The translations under genes were made by a program, and so were the position numbers. Positions 48,929 through 57,288 of a stretch of DNA of 64,000 nt are shown here, piece after piece. Positions within the stretch are counted from its first letter, which is position 1. Every line of letters starts with the position of its first letter. The stretch is from DATBHW01 sp035307385 (GTDB lineage Bacteria > Chloroflexota > Ktedonobacteria > Ktedonobacterales > DATBGS01). The notes beneath the pieces are model-generated. The model did not search any database, was not told the origin of the DNA, and saw only the letters and a program-made list of their open reading frames with translations. The stretch lies in contig DATGID010000102.1 in assembly GCA_035307385.1 (NCBI GenBank), positions 124,001 to 188,000 on the forward strand, given 5' to 3'.

Positions 48929-50479
48929 ATGAGAGCAATGAATTATCGTGGCGCGTCTGCCCTGGCGCTGCGCGGGCTGGTGGTGGCTGTGGCCCTGGTG
49001 ATGGCCGCCTGTAATCAGCCAGCCGCCACGCAGCGCCCCGTTCGCCCAACCCCACACAAGAGCAGCAGCGCCTCGCAGTTGCAGCAGGAAGAAGGCGGAG
49101 CCTGGCTGACTTTTGGCGGTGATCCCGCGCACGCCAGCATCAATGATGCCGAAACGGCGATTACGACGGCGACGGTCAGCCAACTGCATCGCTCCTGGCA
49201 CGTGCAGCTTCCTGACCTGGCGGATGAGCGGCCCATTATGGTGCGCAACCTGGTCATGCCGGATGGACAAAAGCACGATGTCCTCTATGTGACGACCGAC
49301 GCGGGCACGCTGATGGCAATCGACGCCGACACCGGCCATATCTTCTGGGAGGTAACGCCCAGGGCCGGTTATCTCAATGCCAAGTATACAAAATCGACTC
49401 CTGCGGCAGACCCGGCCAATAATATGATTTACAGCTATGGGCTGGATGGATATGTGCATCGCTTCCGGCTGACCACCGGCAAGGAGCTTCAGGGCAACGG
49501 CTGGCCGGAGCGGATAACGCGGATGCCGCTAAGCGAGAAGGTATCTTCGCCACTCAATCTGATTGACGGCTATCTCTATGTGACTACCGCCAGCTTTTCC
49601 GGGGATGCGCCGCCATATCAGGGGCATATGGTGGCGATTAACGTGAAGACCGGCGCGCATCATGTCTTCAACGCCCTCTGCAACGATCACACCCACCTGC
49701 TGGCGCTGGGCGAATGCTCCGCTAACGGCGCGGGCATCTGGGCCAGGCCAGCGGTGGTGCAAGACCCGGTGACCGGCCATATCTTCTTCACCACCAGCGA
49801 CGGCTTTTATACTGCCAATCACGGCGGCAGCAATTGGGGCGACAGCGTCATCGAGATGACGCCGGATGGGTCGACCATTCTCGATTCCTATACGCCGGAG
49901 AATTACGCCACCGAAGCCTTCCAGAACCGTGACCTGGGCAGCACGGCCCCGGTGATGCTGCCGAAGATTCCGCAGAGCAAAACGCCCTATCTGGCGGTGC
50001 AGGCTGGCAAAGAGGGTCTGCTGCGCGTTATCAACCGGCAAAATCTGAGCGGGCAGGGTGGCCCTGGGCATGTGGGCGGCGAGTTGCAGACGGTGGAACT
50101 GCCGGACCTGTGCCCCACGCTGGCGCAGCCGGTGGCCTGGCAGGATGCCGACGGCAATATCTATCTGATTGTCGCCACGCTCTGCCATATGGACGCCTTC
50201 AAAGTGGTGACCTCGCCCGATGGGACCACGACGCTGCAAAAGGCGTGGTATCTGGGCGTGGAGGCCACGTCGCCCATCATCGCGGGAGGCGTGCTCTTTG
50301 TCGCCACCAGCCACGCCATCCTGGGGCTGAACCCCGACACGGGCAAACAGCTTTGGAGCAGCGCCCAGGAAAGCGCGGGAGGAACGATAGCGGGCATCCA
50401 CTGGGAGACGCCTATTGTAGTAGGCAGCACCCTCTATTGCCCCGATGAGGCCGGGCAGTTGACGGCATACAGCATCTGA
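48929..50479 (+). CDS. PQQ-type beta-propeller lipoprotein
   Basis: A 516-residue exported lipoprotein: hydrophobic helix LRGLVVAVALVMAAC with the lipobox Cys at ~residue 30, then a Ser/Gln-rich spacer. The body shows WD/PQQ-repeat blades (LYVTTDAGTLMAIDADTGHI, IYSYGLDGYVHRFRLTTGK, LFVATSHAILGLNPDTGKQL, LYCPDEAGQLTAYSI). It resembles PQQ-dependent dehydrogenase propellers but lacks an obvious cytochrome domain or catalytic Asp context, so it is more likely a binding or assembly scaffold. Confidence 0.8.
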   Translation: MRAMNYRGASALALRGLVVAVALVMAACNQPAATQRPVRPTPHKSSSASQLQQEEGGAWLTFGGDPAHASINDAETAITTATVSQLHRSWHVQLPDLADERPIMVRNLVMPDGQKHDVLYVTTDAGTLMAIDADTGHIFWEVTPRAGYLNAKYTKSTPAADPANNMIYSYGLDGYVHRFRLTTGKELQGNGWPERITRMPLSEKVSSPLNLIDGYLYVTTASFSGDAPPYQGHMVAINVKTGAHHVFNALCNDHTHLLALGECSANGAGIWARPAVVQDPVTGHIFFTTSDGFYTANHGGSNWGDSVIEMTPDGSTILDSYTPENYATEAFQNRDLGSTAPVMLPKIPQSKTPYLAVQAGKEGLLRVINRQNLSGQGGPGHVGGELQTVELPDLCPTLAQPVAWQDADGNIYLIVATLCHMDAFKVVTSPDGTTTLQKAWYLGVEATSPIIAGGVLFVATSHAILGLNPDTGKQLWSSAQESAGGTIAGIHWETPIVVGSTLYCPDEAGQLTAYSI

Positions 50480-50486
50480 GCGGCGC

Positions 50487-50894
50487 TCAGGCGTTAAGCA
50501 AACCCTCCAGAAAGGCCACCACCGGGGCAGCTTCTTTGCCACCGGCCTGGGCGTGCTGCAAGAGCGGAATGCCGTGTGGGCCGGGCGTGTGAAGCGCTTC
50601 GGGGAAGGCCGCGAGTGTCGCCTGGATGATCTCTAGCTTGCCGAGCATAGCAGCGGCAAAGATATCCAGGCGCGCTCCTCGCGACAGCAGCGCCTGGGCG
50701 ATGTCTTTGCGGCCCATGTGGGCGGCTGCGCCCAGCGCGGTTTCCCAATCTCCGCCGCCCCAATCCCAGGCGGCATTGACCAGTCGTGGCTCTTGCTCAA
50801 GCAGTTCGTTGACGCGGTCCAGGCTGCGATGGGCCTGCAAGACCAGTTCGTGGACAAGGGTTGGGTTCAGCGCTTCGGCTTTTTCCTGGCTCAT
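50487..50894 (-). CDS. Small ankyrin-repeat protein
   Basis: A 135-residue protein with about three ankyrin repeats: ELLEQEPRLVNAAWDWGGGD, ETALGAAAHMGRKDIAQALLSRGARLDIF and AAMLGKLEIIQATLAAFPEALH, followed by GIPLLQHAQAGG. ATG 50894 follows GGAG at nine bases. The frame is open to 51074 but that part overlaps the adjacent AraC gene's end. Partner unknown. Confidence 0.8.
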   Translation of the reverse strand: MSQEKAEALNPTLVHELVLQAHRSLDRVNELLEQEPRLVNAAWDWGGGDWETALGAAAHMGRKDIAQALLSRGARLDIFAAAMLGKLEIIQATLAAFPEALHTPGPHGIPLLQHAQAGGKEAAPVVAFLEGLLNA

Positions 50895-50979
50895 GCTCTT
50901 TTGCTCCGTCTCTGTGTGAAGGGAATAAGACTTCTGCCCTGAAGTGTGCCAGGCTTTGGGCGAAAAAGCTTCTTCAAAA

Positions 50980-51834
50980 TCACCTTTTTTGGCGGCGGAA
51001 TGCTTCAGGCGAGAGGCCAACCTTGCGGCGAAAGAGCCAGCTAAACGACCCCAGGCTCTGAAAGCCGACGGCAAAGCAAATCTCGGTGACGGAGAGATCG
51101 GTGTGCCGGAGCAGATGGCTGGCCTGTTCGAGCCGTCTGGAGGTGAGGTATTGGTGCGGCGTCTGGTGAAAAGCGGCTTTGAAGGTGCGCAGGAAATGAT
51201 TGGGCGAGAGGCAGGCCACGCGCGCCAGGTCGTCGAGCGTCAGCGGGGTATGCGCCAGGGCCGCCGCGTAGTCTCTGGCGCGATGCAGCCGACGATAGAG
51301 TTCTTCGCGGGTGGCTGGCCGCGCGGCTGGCAGGTCTTCGACTTCGCGCCAGACCTGCTGATGGACGCGCAGCAAATGGCGCATCAGGCGATGCAACTGC
51401 TCCTGAAGCCAGAAAGGGTCAGCAGCACAATGGACACGATTGTGTCGCAGATGCGCCAACAGCGCCGAGAGCGCGGCGTCATGGGGATAGGTGCGCTCGA
51501 AGAAGTGGAGCGCTGGAAGCGCGGCGGTTGGTTCATCGAGCAGGCGCGCGTTGGAGGCGCTGAGGCTGCGCGCCACGTCTTCGGCAAAGCCCGCCGCGAA
51601 GAAAACGCAAAACGATTCGACAGGCTGCCAGGCGTCGATGATGATCGTGTAGGGCTGCGCGTGGTTGAGCAGCAGATAGCTGGCATCGTCTACGGCGATG
51701 TAGCCATCATCGACGCGATAGAGCGCCTGGCCGGAGCAAAACGTTTTGAGCGAGAGCGTGCCAATGCCCTGCCAGAAATGCTCCTGTGCGTGGCCCTGTA
51801 AGATGAAGCTGGAGGTATGCAGCAGGCTTTCCAT
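50980..51834 (-). CDS. AraC family transcriptional regulator
   Basis: A 284-residue regulator. The N-terminal ~150 residues form a cupin-like ligand domain (YIAVDDASYLLLNHAQPYTI). The C-terminal ~100 residues are the double HTH: LTLDDLARVACLSPNHFLRTFKAAF and LSVTEICFAVGFQSLGSFSWLFRRKVGLSP. Inducer and target genes are unknown; the 2Fe-2S gene is divergent, with a promoter 60 nt away. Confidence 0.9.
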   Translation of the reverse strand: MESLLHTSSFILQGHAQEHFWQGIGTLSLKTFCSGQALYRVDDGYIAVDDASYLLLNHAQPYTIIIDAWQPVESFCVFFAAGFAEDVARSLSASNARLLDEPTAALPALHFFERTYPHDAALSALLAHLRHNRVHCAADPFWLQEQLHRLMRHLLRVHQQVWREVEDLPAARPATREELYRRLHRARDYAAALAHTPLTLDDLARVACLSPNHFLRTFKAAFHQTPHQYLTSRRLEQASHLLRHTDLSVTEICFAVGFQSLGSFSWLFRRKVGLSPEAFRRQKR

Positions 51835-51891
51835 AGCGCTATGCTAGCACATGCGTTCAAGATTCGCCAGGTGCGCCTGCGCGGGCGCGCG

Positions 51892-51920
51892 TTGACCGGC
51901 GCGGCCAGGTGTGCTACACT
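51892..51920 (+). promoter_or_regulatory. Promoter of the 2Fe-2S protein gene
   Basis: TTGACC (51892-51897) and TACACT (51915-51920) with a 17-nt spacer, leaving a leader of about 130 nt. Confidence 0.65.
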
Positions 51921-52056
51921 TTCACCCGCCAGCAGTAGCGCGGGCGGGGCATCCTGCGCTATGATAGAGGGTGGGGCGGATGCGCCTCGCAGACATCATC
52001 TCTTTTCAAACACATGGGCGCGTCGCCGCCTGATTCTGCTATGTAAGGAGCGAACT

Positions 52057-52437
52057 GTGCCAACGATCAATTTTGTGCGTGAGGGCAAAAAGGTCCAGGT
52101 GGAGGTGGGCGAAAGCCTGCGCTATGCCGCGCTGGACAACGATATTCCGCTGTATCAGAAGTTCATGGGGATGTCGAACTTTATCCAGTGCCACGGCAAT
52201 GGCCTCTGCGGCACCGATGAGGTCATCGTTTCGCCCGCCAACGCGGTGAATCCGCCGACCTGGCAGGAGAAGCTGAACGAGAACATCCCTCCCTTTGGCC
52301 CGCTGCGCCAGAAGCGGCGCGGCACGCGCCTGGCGTGCCAGGTGCAGGTCAACGGCGATATTGAGGTGATTACCGGCGTGGGCTTCATGGGGCCGACCCC
52401 CGAAAAGCTGCTCAATGAGGCGCGCGGGCGCAGATAA
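52057..52437 (+). CDS. 2Fe-2S ferredoxin-like protein with Asp replacing one cluster Cys
   Basis: A 126-residue ferredoxin-fold protein. The cluster loop reads QCHGNGLCGTDEV, so two Cys fit an adrenodoxin-type C-x5-C-x2-C loop but the third position is Asp; the fourth Cys is in TRLACQVQV. The protein therefore has three Cys and one Asp as likely ligands. Start GTG 52057 follows AAGGAG. It may hold a [2Fe-2S] cluster with oxygen ligation or a labile cluster. No redox partner gene is adjacent. Confidence 0.8.
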   Translation: MPTINFVREGKKVQVEVGESLRYAALDNDIPLYQKFMGMSNFIQCHGNGLCGTDEVIVSPANAVNPPTWQEKLNENIPPFGPLRQKRRGTRLACQVQVNGDIEVITGVGFMGPTPEKLLNEARGRR

Positions 52438-52452
52438 CGCACGCCTGCCGGA

Positions 52453-52502
52453 CAAGCGCCCCAGCCGAAGCAGAAAGCTGATCGCTTCGGCTGGGGCGCT
52501 TG
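52453..52502 (+). terminator. Perfect 19-bp hairpin after the 2Fe-2S gene
   Basis: CAAGCGCCCCAGCCGAAGC (52453-52471) pairs with 52484-52502 with no mismatch; loop of 12 nt. No U tract. Confidence 0.65.
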
Positions 52503-52619
52503 CGCCTATTGACGAATGGAGGCGTCATCCGCTATGCTCCAGGAAACCATAGGAGCAACAAGCCCGCTGCTCAACCAGATGGCATCACCGAGCGCTCACG
52601 CGCAGAAAGGGAACGACTG

Positions 52620-52931
52620 ATGCAGCCCGATCCAGAACAGGCCAGGCGTATTGCCTATTTAGAAGCCAAGGTTAGTTGGCTGGAAGCCCTGCTGGAGCAG
52701 TGGGTCGTCACCGAGACCACATCGATGATGAATGTGGACAAATGGACAGCACAGGCAGCGGTGTTGAAGGAACTGCGCCGCAGCCCGGAAAGCCAGGCGA
52801 GAAACGCGCAAGCTATCCGCGCCGCCTGGCAGGCGGGCAATAAAAAGTGGGCCATCGAACTCTACAGCAGTGTCTATGATGTCGATGAAAAAACAGCCAG
52901 GGCCACCCTGGAGTCGACACCGGGCCTGTGA
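52620..52931 (+). CDS. Small hypothetical protein with N-terminal coiled coil
   Basis: A 103-residue protein. Residues ~8-35 look like a coiled coil (ARRIAYLEAKVSWLEALLEQ). The rest is helical and contains AAWQAGNKKWAIELYSSVYD. ATG 52620 follows GAAAGGGA. No family is recognised. Confidence 0.55.
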   Translation: MQPDPEQARRIAYLEAKVSWLEALLEQWVVTETTSMMNVDKWTAQAAVLKELRRSPESQARNAQAIRAAWQAGNKKWAIELYSSVYDVDEKTARATLESTPGL

Positions 52932-52984
52932 CACGCTCGGCAGCACGCATGACAAACAACACCCCTTGATTGCAAGAAGTGCTT

Positions 52985-53698
52985 TTATCCTGGCAGAGGG
53001 TCTGGCGTAGGCGGCGGCGCGGGCAGTGTGGGCTGAGTTTCCGTGTCTGAAACGGCTGCGCGATATACTCCTCGATAAGATTCTGGCAGCAAAGCGGCGA
53101 TGCTGCGCATCATCTCTTCGGTGATCAGCGCCAGTGCCTGCTTCTGGCTGACGCTGGCGGGCACGGTAGGGCGATAGGGGTCGCCCACGCGCACCTCCAC
53201 AGGCCAGCGTCGGAACAATCCCCAGGGCAAGGTGCGCGGACTCCAGACCATATCCGAGCCGCTGATGCCAACGGGCAGGATAGTCGCGCCGCTGCGCTGC
53301 GCCAGCAGGGCCGCGCCTGCCTGCGCTTTGAGCATGCCGCGCGGCTGGTGAGATTTGGGGTAGGTGCCTTCGGGGAAGAGTAAGACGGCGTGGCCTGCCT
53401 CCAGATGTTCCAGCACGTGGCGGATGGCCTCGCGGTCTGATTGGCCGCGATGGATGGGAATCACGTCGGCTCTGCGTGCCAGCCAGCCCAGCACCGGCCA
53501 GGAGAACACCTCGGCTTTGGAGAGGATATAGAGGCGGCGCGGCAGCCTGGTGCCAATGGCGAGCGGGTCGAGCAGGCCCAGGTGATTGGAGATGATGAGC
53601 AGGCTGCCCTCGCGTGGGGTTTTCTCCTGGCCGCTGGCGCGCCGCTTCATGACGAGAAGGATCACCAGTTGGCTCAGGCGCAAAATTATTTGATACAT
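52985..53698 (-). CDS. PlsC-type 1-acylglycerol-3-phosphate acyltransferase
   Basis: A 237-residue membrane-associated acyltransferase of phospholipid synthesis. Motif I is SNHLGLLDP (HxxxxD) and motif III is LLFPEGTYPKS, with the substrate region VIPIHRGQ between. Residues after ~200 form a variable tail rich in Pro/Thr. The ATG at 53698 (MYQIILRL) is chosen; an in-frame TTG 21 bases upstream is less likely. Confidence 0.88.
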   Translation of the reverse strand: MYQIILRLSQLVILLVMKRRASGQEKTPREGSLLIISNHLGLLDPLAIGTRLPRRLYILSKAEVFSWPVLGWLARRADVIPIHRGQSDREAIRHVLEHLEAGHAVLLFPEGTYPKSHQPRGMLKAQAGAALLAQRSGATILPVGISGSDMVWSPRTLPWGLFRRWPVEVRVGDPYRPTVPASVSQKQALALITEEMMRSIAALLPESYRGVYRAAVSDTETQPTLPAPPPTPDPLPG

Positions 53699-53764
53699 CG
53701 CTCGCTGGCTTCTCTCCAAAACATCGGGCGCTCTTTGCCCTCATTGTACCATGCGCCAGGCAAC

Positions 53765-54907
53765 TTAATGGATTTCGGGCATGGGCAGGGAGAAGTGATG
53801 CGCGGCGCGCGCTCCACACGATTCTCTGACAGTCAGGCTGGTGGCAAGCTGGATATGCAGCGCGGCATCGGGCGCGTTCGCCTCTTTTAGCAGGCTCTCC
53901 TGGGCGGCTAGCGCCAGCGAAGGCGCGGATTCCACCAGGGAAAGCAAGAGCCGTGCGGCGCGCTGGCCCATCTCGAAAAACGGCTGGTGGACCGTGGTCA
54001 GCGCCGGGCGAATGTAGGCCGAAAGCGGGATGTCATCGAAGCCGACGACGGCCACCTCGTCAGGGATGCGCACACCAAGCTGCTGGGCCACGGCCAGCAC
54101 GCCATAGGCCATCTGATCGTTGCCGACAAACAGCGCGGTTGGGCGTTCGGGCATGGCAAAGAAGGCGCGGGCGCACGCCTGCCCGCTGGCCGGGGCAAAA
54201 TCGCCTTGCAGCACCAATGCCGGGTCGGGAGCGATTCCGGCTTCGCGCAGGGCATCGCAGTAGCCCTGATAGCGTTCTTCGGAGCAGGCATACAGGCCGC
54301 GAATGTGCCCGATGCGCCGATGGCCCAGACCCAGCAGATGCTTGACAGCCAGGTAAGCGCCATAGCGGTTATCGGTGCCGACCCAGGGAATGTTGGGATG
54401 CGCGCCCTGGTCGTCGATCAGCACCACCGGCAGCCCGTGTTCGTGGACGGCTTCTAACTGGTCGGCGGCGTCGGCGGGCAGGATCGCCAGCAGCCCGGAG
54501 ATAAGCTGCGTTGCCAGAATGCGCTGGATGATTTCGTGGTGGTCTTTGTGCTGGCTGATGCTGTAGAGCAGCAGTTCATAGGGGGTGGTGCTGATATATT
54601 CGGTGACGCCGCGCATGATCTCCGGCACAAGCGGCCATTGCAGCGAAGCGCCGATGGCTCCCTGGGTAATGCCCTCGATAAACGGCCAGGATAATGGGGG
54701 CACCAGCACGCCGAGAATCTGGCTGCGGCCACCGGCCAGCCGGGTAGCGGCCTGGCTGGGCACAAAGCTGTGCTCTTCCACCACGCGCAAGACGCGCTCG
54801 CGGGTGGCGGCATCTACGTCCGGTTTTTTGTTCAAGACCCGCGACACGGTGGAATGGGAGACACCCGCCAGCCGCGCGATGTCTTGAATGGTCAGTCTTT
54901 TAGTCAT
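53765..54907 (-). CDS. LacI family regulator of the adjacent glucanase gene
   Basis: A 380-residue repressor: HTH MTKRLTIQDIARLAGVSHST and VSRVLNKKPDVDAATRERV at the N-terminus, then a periplasmic-binding-protein-like sugar domain (ILGVLVPPLSWPFIEGITQG, VVLIDDQGAHPNIPWVGTDN, AVVGFDDIPLSAYIRPALTT). The start at ATG 54907 is favoured over ATG 54985, because an operator-like sequence lies between them. The matching double operator upstream of the GH16 gene suggests it senses glucan-derived sugar. Confidence 0.9.
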   Translation of the reverse strand: MTKRLTIQDIARLAGVSHSTVSRVLNKKPDVDAATRERVLRVVEEHSFVPSQAATRLAGGRSQILGVLVPPLSWPFIEGITQGAIGASLQWPLVPEIMRGVTEYISTTPYELLLYSISQHKDHHEIIQRILATQLISGLLAILPADAADQLEAVHEHGLPVVLIDDQGAHPNIPWVGTDNRYGAYLAVKHLLGLGHRRIGHIRGLYACSEERYQGYCDALREAGIAPDPALVLQGDFAPASGQACARAFFAMPERPTALFVGNDQMAYGVLAVAQQLGVRIPDEVAVVGFDDIPLSAYIRPALTTVHQPFFEMGQRAARLLLSLVESAPSLALAAQESLLKEANAPDAALHIQLATSLTVRESCGARAAHHFSLPMPEIH

Positions 54908-54938
54908 AGGGTCTAATACATCTTTTCTGTATTCTTGT

Positions 54939-54950
54939 GGGAACGCTACC
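54939..54950 (-). promoter_or_regulatory. LacI-type operator upstream of the lacI-family gene
   Basis: On the minus strand this reads GGTAGCGTTCCC, eleven of twelve bases identical to the two operator copies in front of the GH16 gene. Its place 32 nt before the start codon suggests autoregulation. Confidence 0.6.
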
Positions 54951-55013
54951 GGAAAATTGGCTCTATCATACACAGATTTGCCCAAAGAAGCAAGAGAGAT
55001 GCCGCGCTGAAAT

Positions 55014-55048
55014 GCAAGGGAGGCGTCCGATCTGGACGCCTCCCTTGC
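55014..55048. terminator. 15-bp hairpin after the GH16 gene
   Basis: GCAAGGGAGGCGTCC (55014-55028) pairs perfectly with 55034-55048, loop GATCT. It ends the glucanase transcript and lies before the regulator gene. Confidence 0.65.
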
Positions 55049-55074
55049 GCTTGTGAGGTGGGCTACCGGATGCG

Positions 55075-56706
55075 TTACGGATGGGTCCAGGTATAGGTGC
55101 TGGTGTCGTGCTGGACGCCGCTTTGCTGGTAGGTAAACCAGTAGGTGATCGTCTGGCCCGAACTCATGCCACCAGCGGTGTATTCCCAGCGCCCATCGCT
55201 GCTGTTATAGGTCATGGTGACGTTCTGCTGCACCTGGCCGGGAACGATGTAATGCACGATGACGTAGCCTGCCGTCCAGCTACAGGGTTGGAACCAGAAC
55301 TGCGCCTGGCTGCCGCTTACATTGTTCACGCCCTCGGCAAAGGTGCCGGTACACGTGTTGGGGGTTGGGGTGGGCGTGGGCGTCGCGCCGGAGTTTGTCC
55401 AGGTGTAGGTGCCGGTGTCGTACTGTAGCCCACTCTTTTGATAGGTGAATGAGTAGGTGACCGTTTGCCCTGGACTCAGGCCGCTGACGGTGTATTCCCA
55501 GCGGGCGGTGCTGCTGTTATAGGTCATATTCACATTCTGCTGCGTCTGGCCGGTGACGGTGTAGTGCAGAATGACATAGCCTGCCGTCCAGCCGCTGGGT
55601 TGGAACCAGAACAGCGCGCTGCTGGAACTGAGGCTGTTCACGCCCTGGGTAAAGCCGCTGCCGCTCGCGGTGGGTGTAGGCGTGGGCGTCGACCCGCTTG
55701 CCGTGGGTGTGGGCGTGGGTGCAGAGCCGGACGCCGTGAAGACGTGGACATAATCAACCAGCATCGACCCGCCAGAGATTGTGGCCGACGTGGGGCCGCC
55801 GCCGAAGGCTGCCGGGAAGCCACCGCCCATTGCCAGGTCGAAGATGATGAAGAAACTGTGATCGACGGCGTTGGCCCAGGTGGTGGCATCGACCTGATTG
55901 GCGTTGACGGTGAAGAAGTTGTTCCCGTCCAGATACCAGCGAATCTGCTCCGGCGAAACGCTGCGGTCAATTTCGACGCGGTAGGTGTGGAAGGAGGTCT
56001 GGCAGCCGGAACAGGCGCGCTGGCCGCTGCCAATGCCGGTGGTCTCGTTGCACGGGCCGCCGGGGCTGGTGCCACAGTGCAGCGTACCGAACTCGGAGCT
56101 TAGCCCGTTGATATCCTCCATGATGTCGACTTCGCCGATGCCGGGCCAGTTGAGATAATTGCCACGGAACGCCGACCCCAGCATCCAGAAGGCGGGCCAA
56201 TAGCCCAGGCCATTGCTGTTGGTGACGTTGGGCTGCTCAATCGAGGCTTCGACCGCCAGTTCCCCTCCGGCTGGCGCGGCGAAACTGGTCTGCTGCGTCT
56301 CGATGCGCCCGGAGGTCCAATTGCCGCCGCTGTTGATGGCTTTGATAACGAGATGGCCGCTGCCGTCCTGGTAGACGTTGGCCGTGCTGTTCGTCATGCT
56401 TTCGACTTCGCCCGTGCCCCAACCGGAGGGGCACCCCGAGCAGCCGTAGCCGGTGCCGGTATCATAGAGCCAGTTGGAGGTGTTGACGCCGGTGTTGGCG
56501 GCTCCGTTGAACTCGTCGCCCCAAATCTGGGTCCAGGTGGCGGCGCGGGCGGTGGGCGTTTTGCCAAAGGTGAAGGAAAGGCCGAGGACCAGCACGACTG
56601 CTGCCAGGGCGAGCAGCGCGGTGTATATCCGGCGGGTGAACAGAGAGGATCGTCTGCGTTGAGGCTGGGAACTGGTATCCTTGTCTCCGTGCGAAAATCG
56701 CTGCAT
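55075..56706 (-). CDS. Secreted GH16 beta-1,3-glucanase with two CBM56-like domains
   Basis: A 543-residue exported glycoside hydrolase. The signal peptide (TALLALAAVVLVLGLSFTFG ... ARAA) is followed by a GH16 catalytic domain to ~residue 325, with the active-site pattern GEVDIMEDINGLS (E-x-D-x-x-E) and WLYDTGTGYGCSGCPSG near the substrate cleft. Pro/Thr/Ser linkers then join two repeated ~90-residue modules (VNSLSSSSALFWFQPSGWTA / VNNVSGSQAQFWFQPCSWTA), both like CBM56 beta-glucan binding domains. Likely a laminarinase attacking fungal or plant beta-glucan. Confidence 0.9.
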   Translation of the reverse strand: MQRFSHGDKDTSSQPQRRRSSLFTRRIYTALLALAAVVLVLGLSFTFGKTPTARAATWTQIWGDEFNGAANTGVNTSNWLYDTGTGYGCSGCPSGWGTGEVESMTNSTANVYQDGSGHLVIKAINSGGNWTSGRIETQQTSFAAPAGGELAVEASIEQPNVTNSNGLGYWPAFWMLGSAFRGNYLNWPGIGEVDIMEDINGLSSEFGTLHCGTSPGGPCNETTGIGSGQRACSGCQTSFHTYRVEIDRSVSPEQIRWYLDGNNFFTVNANQVDATTWANAVDHSFFIIFDLAMGGGFPAAFGGGPTSATISGGSMLVDYVHVFTASGSAPTPTPTASGSTPTPTPTASGSGFTQGVNSLSSSSALFWFQPSGWTAGYVILHYTVTGQTQQNVNMTYNSSTARWEYTVSGLSPGQTVTYSFTYQKSGLQYDTGTYTWTNSGATPTPTPTPNTCTGTFAEGVNNVSGSQAQFWFQPCSWTAGYVIVHYIVPGQVQQNVTMTYNSSDGRWEYTAGGMSSGQTITYWFTYQQSGVQHDTSTYTWTHP

Positions 56707-56801
56707 TGCTACTTCCTTTCAGGGCTGCTGAGGATACGGCTAGACGTTGTTCCAGCGATGAAATGGGACGCTTTTGCTTTCCTCCTTTTATTTGCTGAGC
56801 T

Positions 56802-56825
56802 GGTAGCGTTACCGGTAGCGTTACC
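56802..56825 (-). promoter_or_regulatory. Tandem LacI-type operators of the GH16 gene
   Basis: GGTAGCGTTACC occurs twice without a gap (56802-56813 and 56814-56825), each a near-palindrome with a central CpG typical of LacI-family operators. It lies about 100 nt upstream of the glucanase start and matches the site before the regulator gene. Confidence 0.7.
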
Positions 56826-56981
56826 AGCAAGTATACAGAAGAAATGCGGCGCTGTCAAGGGGGCGTCTGTCGCGGCCTTGACGTGGCGCGCGCACAAGCG
56901 ATATAGTGCTGGCGAGGCTGCTTTTAGCGCTCCCTCTGGTTTTCACGGTTTTCACAGAACAAAACAGGAATTGAGCGCCTG

Positions 56982-57200
56982 ATGTTTCATTATTTCAAAG
57001 GTCGTAATCTCAGCCATCTGGGCTGCGCGCTGGGCGTGTGCCTTGGCCTGATGGCCGGGCTGATTGTGGGCGCGCTGATCAGCAACGCGGCATCGCTGAC
57101 AGCGGCGATCTGGGTGATGCTGGGCCTGACGGTGGGCGTTGGTGTGCTGGGTTGGGTGGTGGGCGCGGTGGTGTCGCCCAGGACGAAAAGCGACGGCTGA
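56982..57200 (+). CDS. Small two-helix membrane protein
   Basis: A 72-residue protein with two glycine-rich membrane helices (LGCALGVCLGLMAGLIVGAL and WVMLGLTVGVGVLGWVVGAV) and short basic ends. No family recognised. A 14-bp hairpin follows 20 nt after the stop. Confidence 0.6.
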   Translation: MFHYFKGRNLSHLGCALGVCLGLMAGLIVGALISNAASLTAAIWVMLGLTVGVGVLGWVVGAVVSPRTKSDG

Positions 57201-57219
57201 GCGCACCGCGATATAAAAG

Positions 57220-57253
57220 AGCAAGCCTGCAACGGAAATGTTGCAGGCTTGCT
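57220..57253 (+). terminator. Hairpin terminator after the small membrane protein gene
   Basis: AGCAAGCCTGCAAC (57220-57233) pairs perfectly with 57240-57253 around GGAAAT. Confidence 0.65.
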
Positions 57254-57288
57254 GTGTGATGAGAACCCGAAGACTCGCATTACGATGA

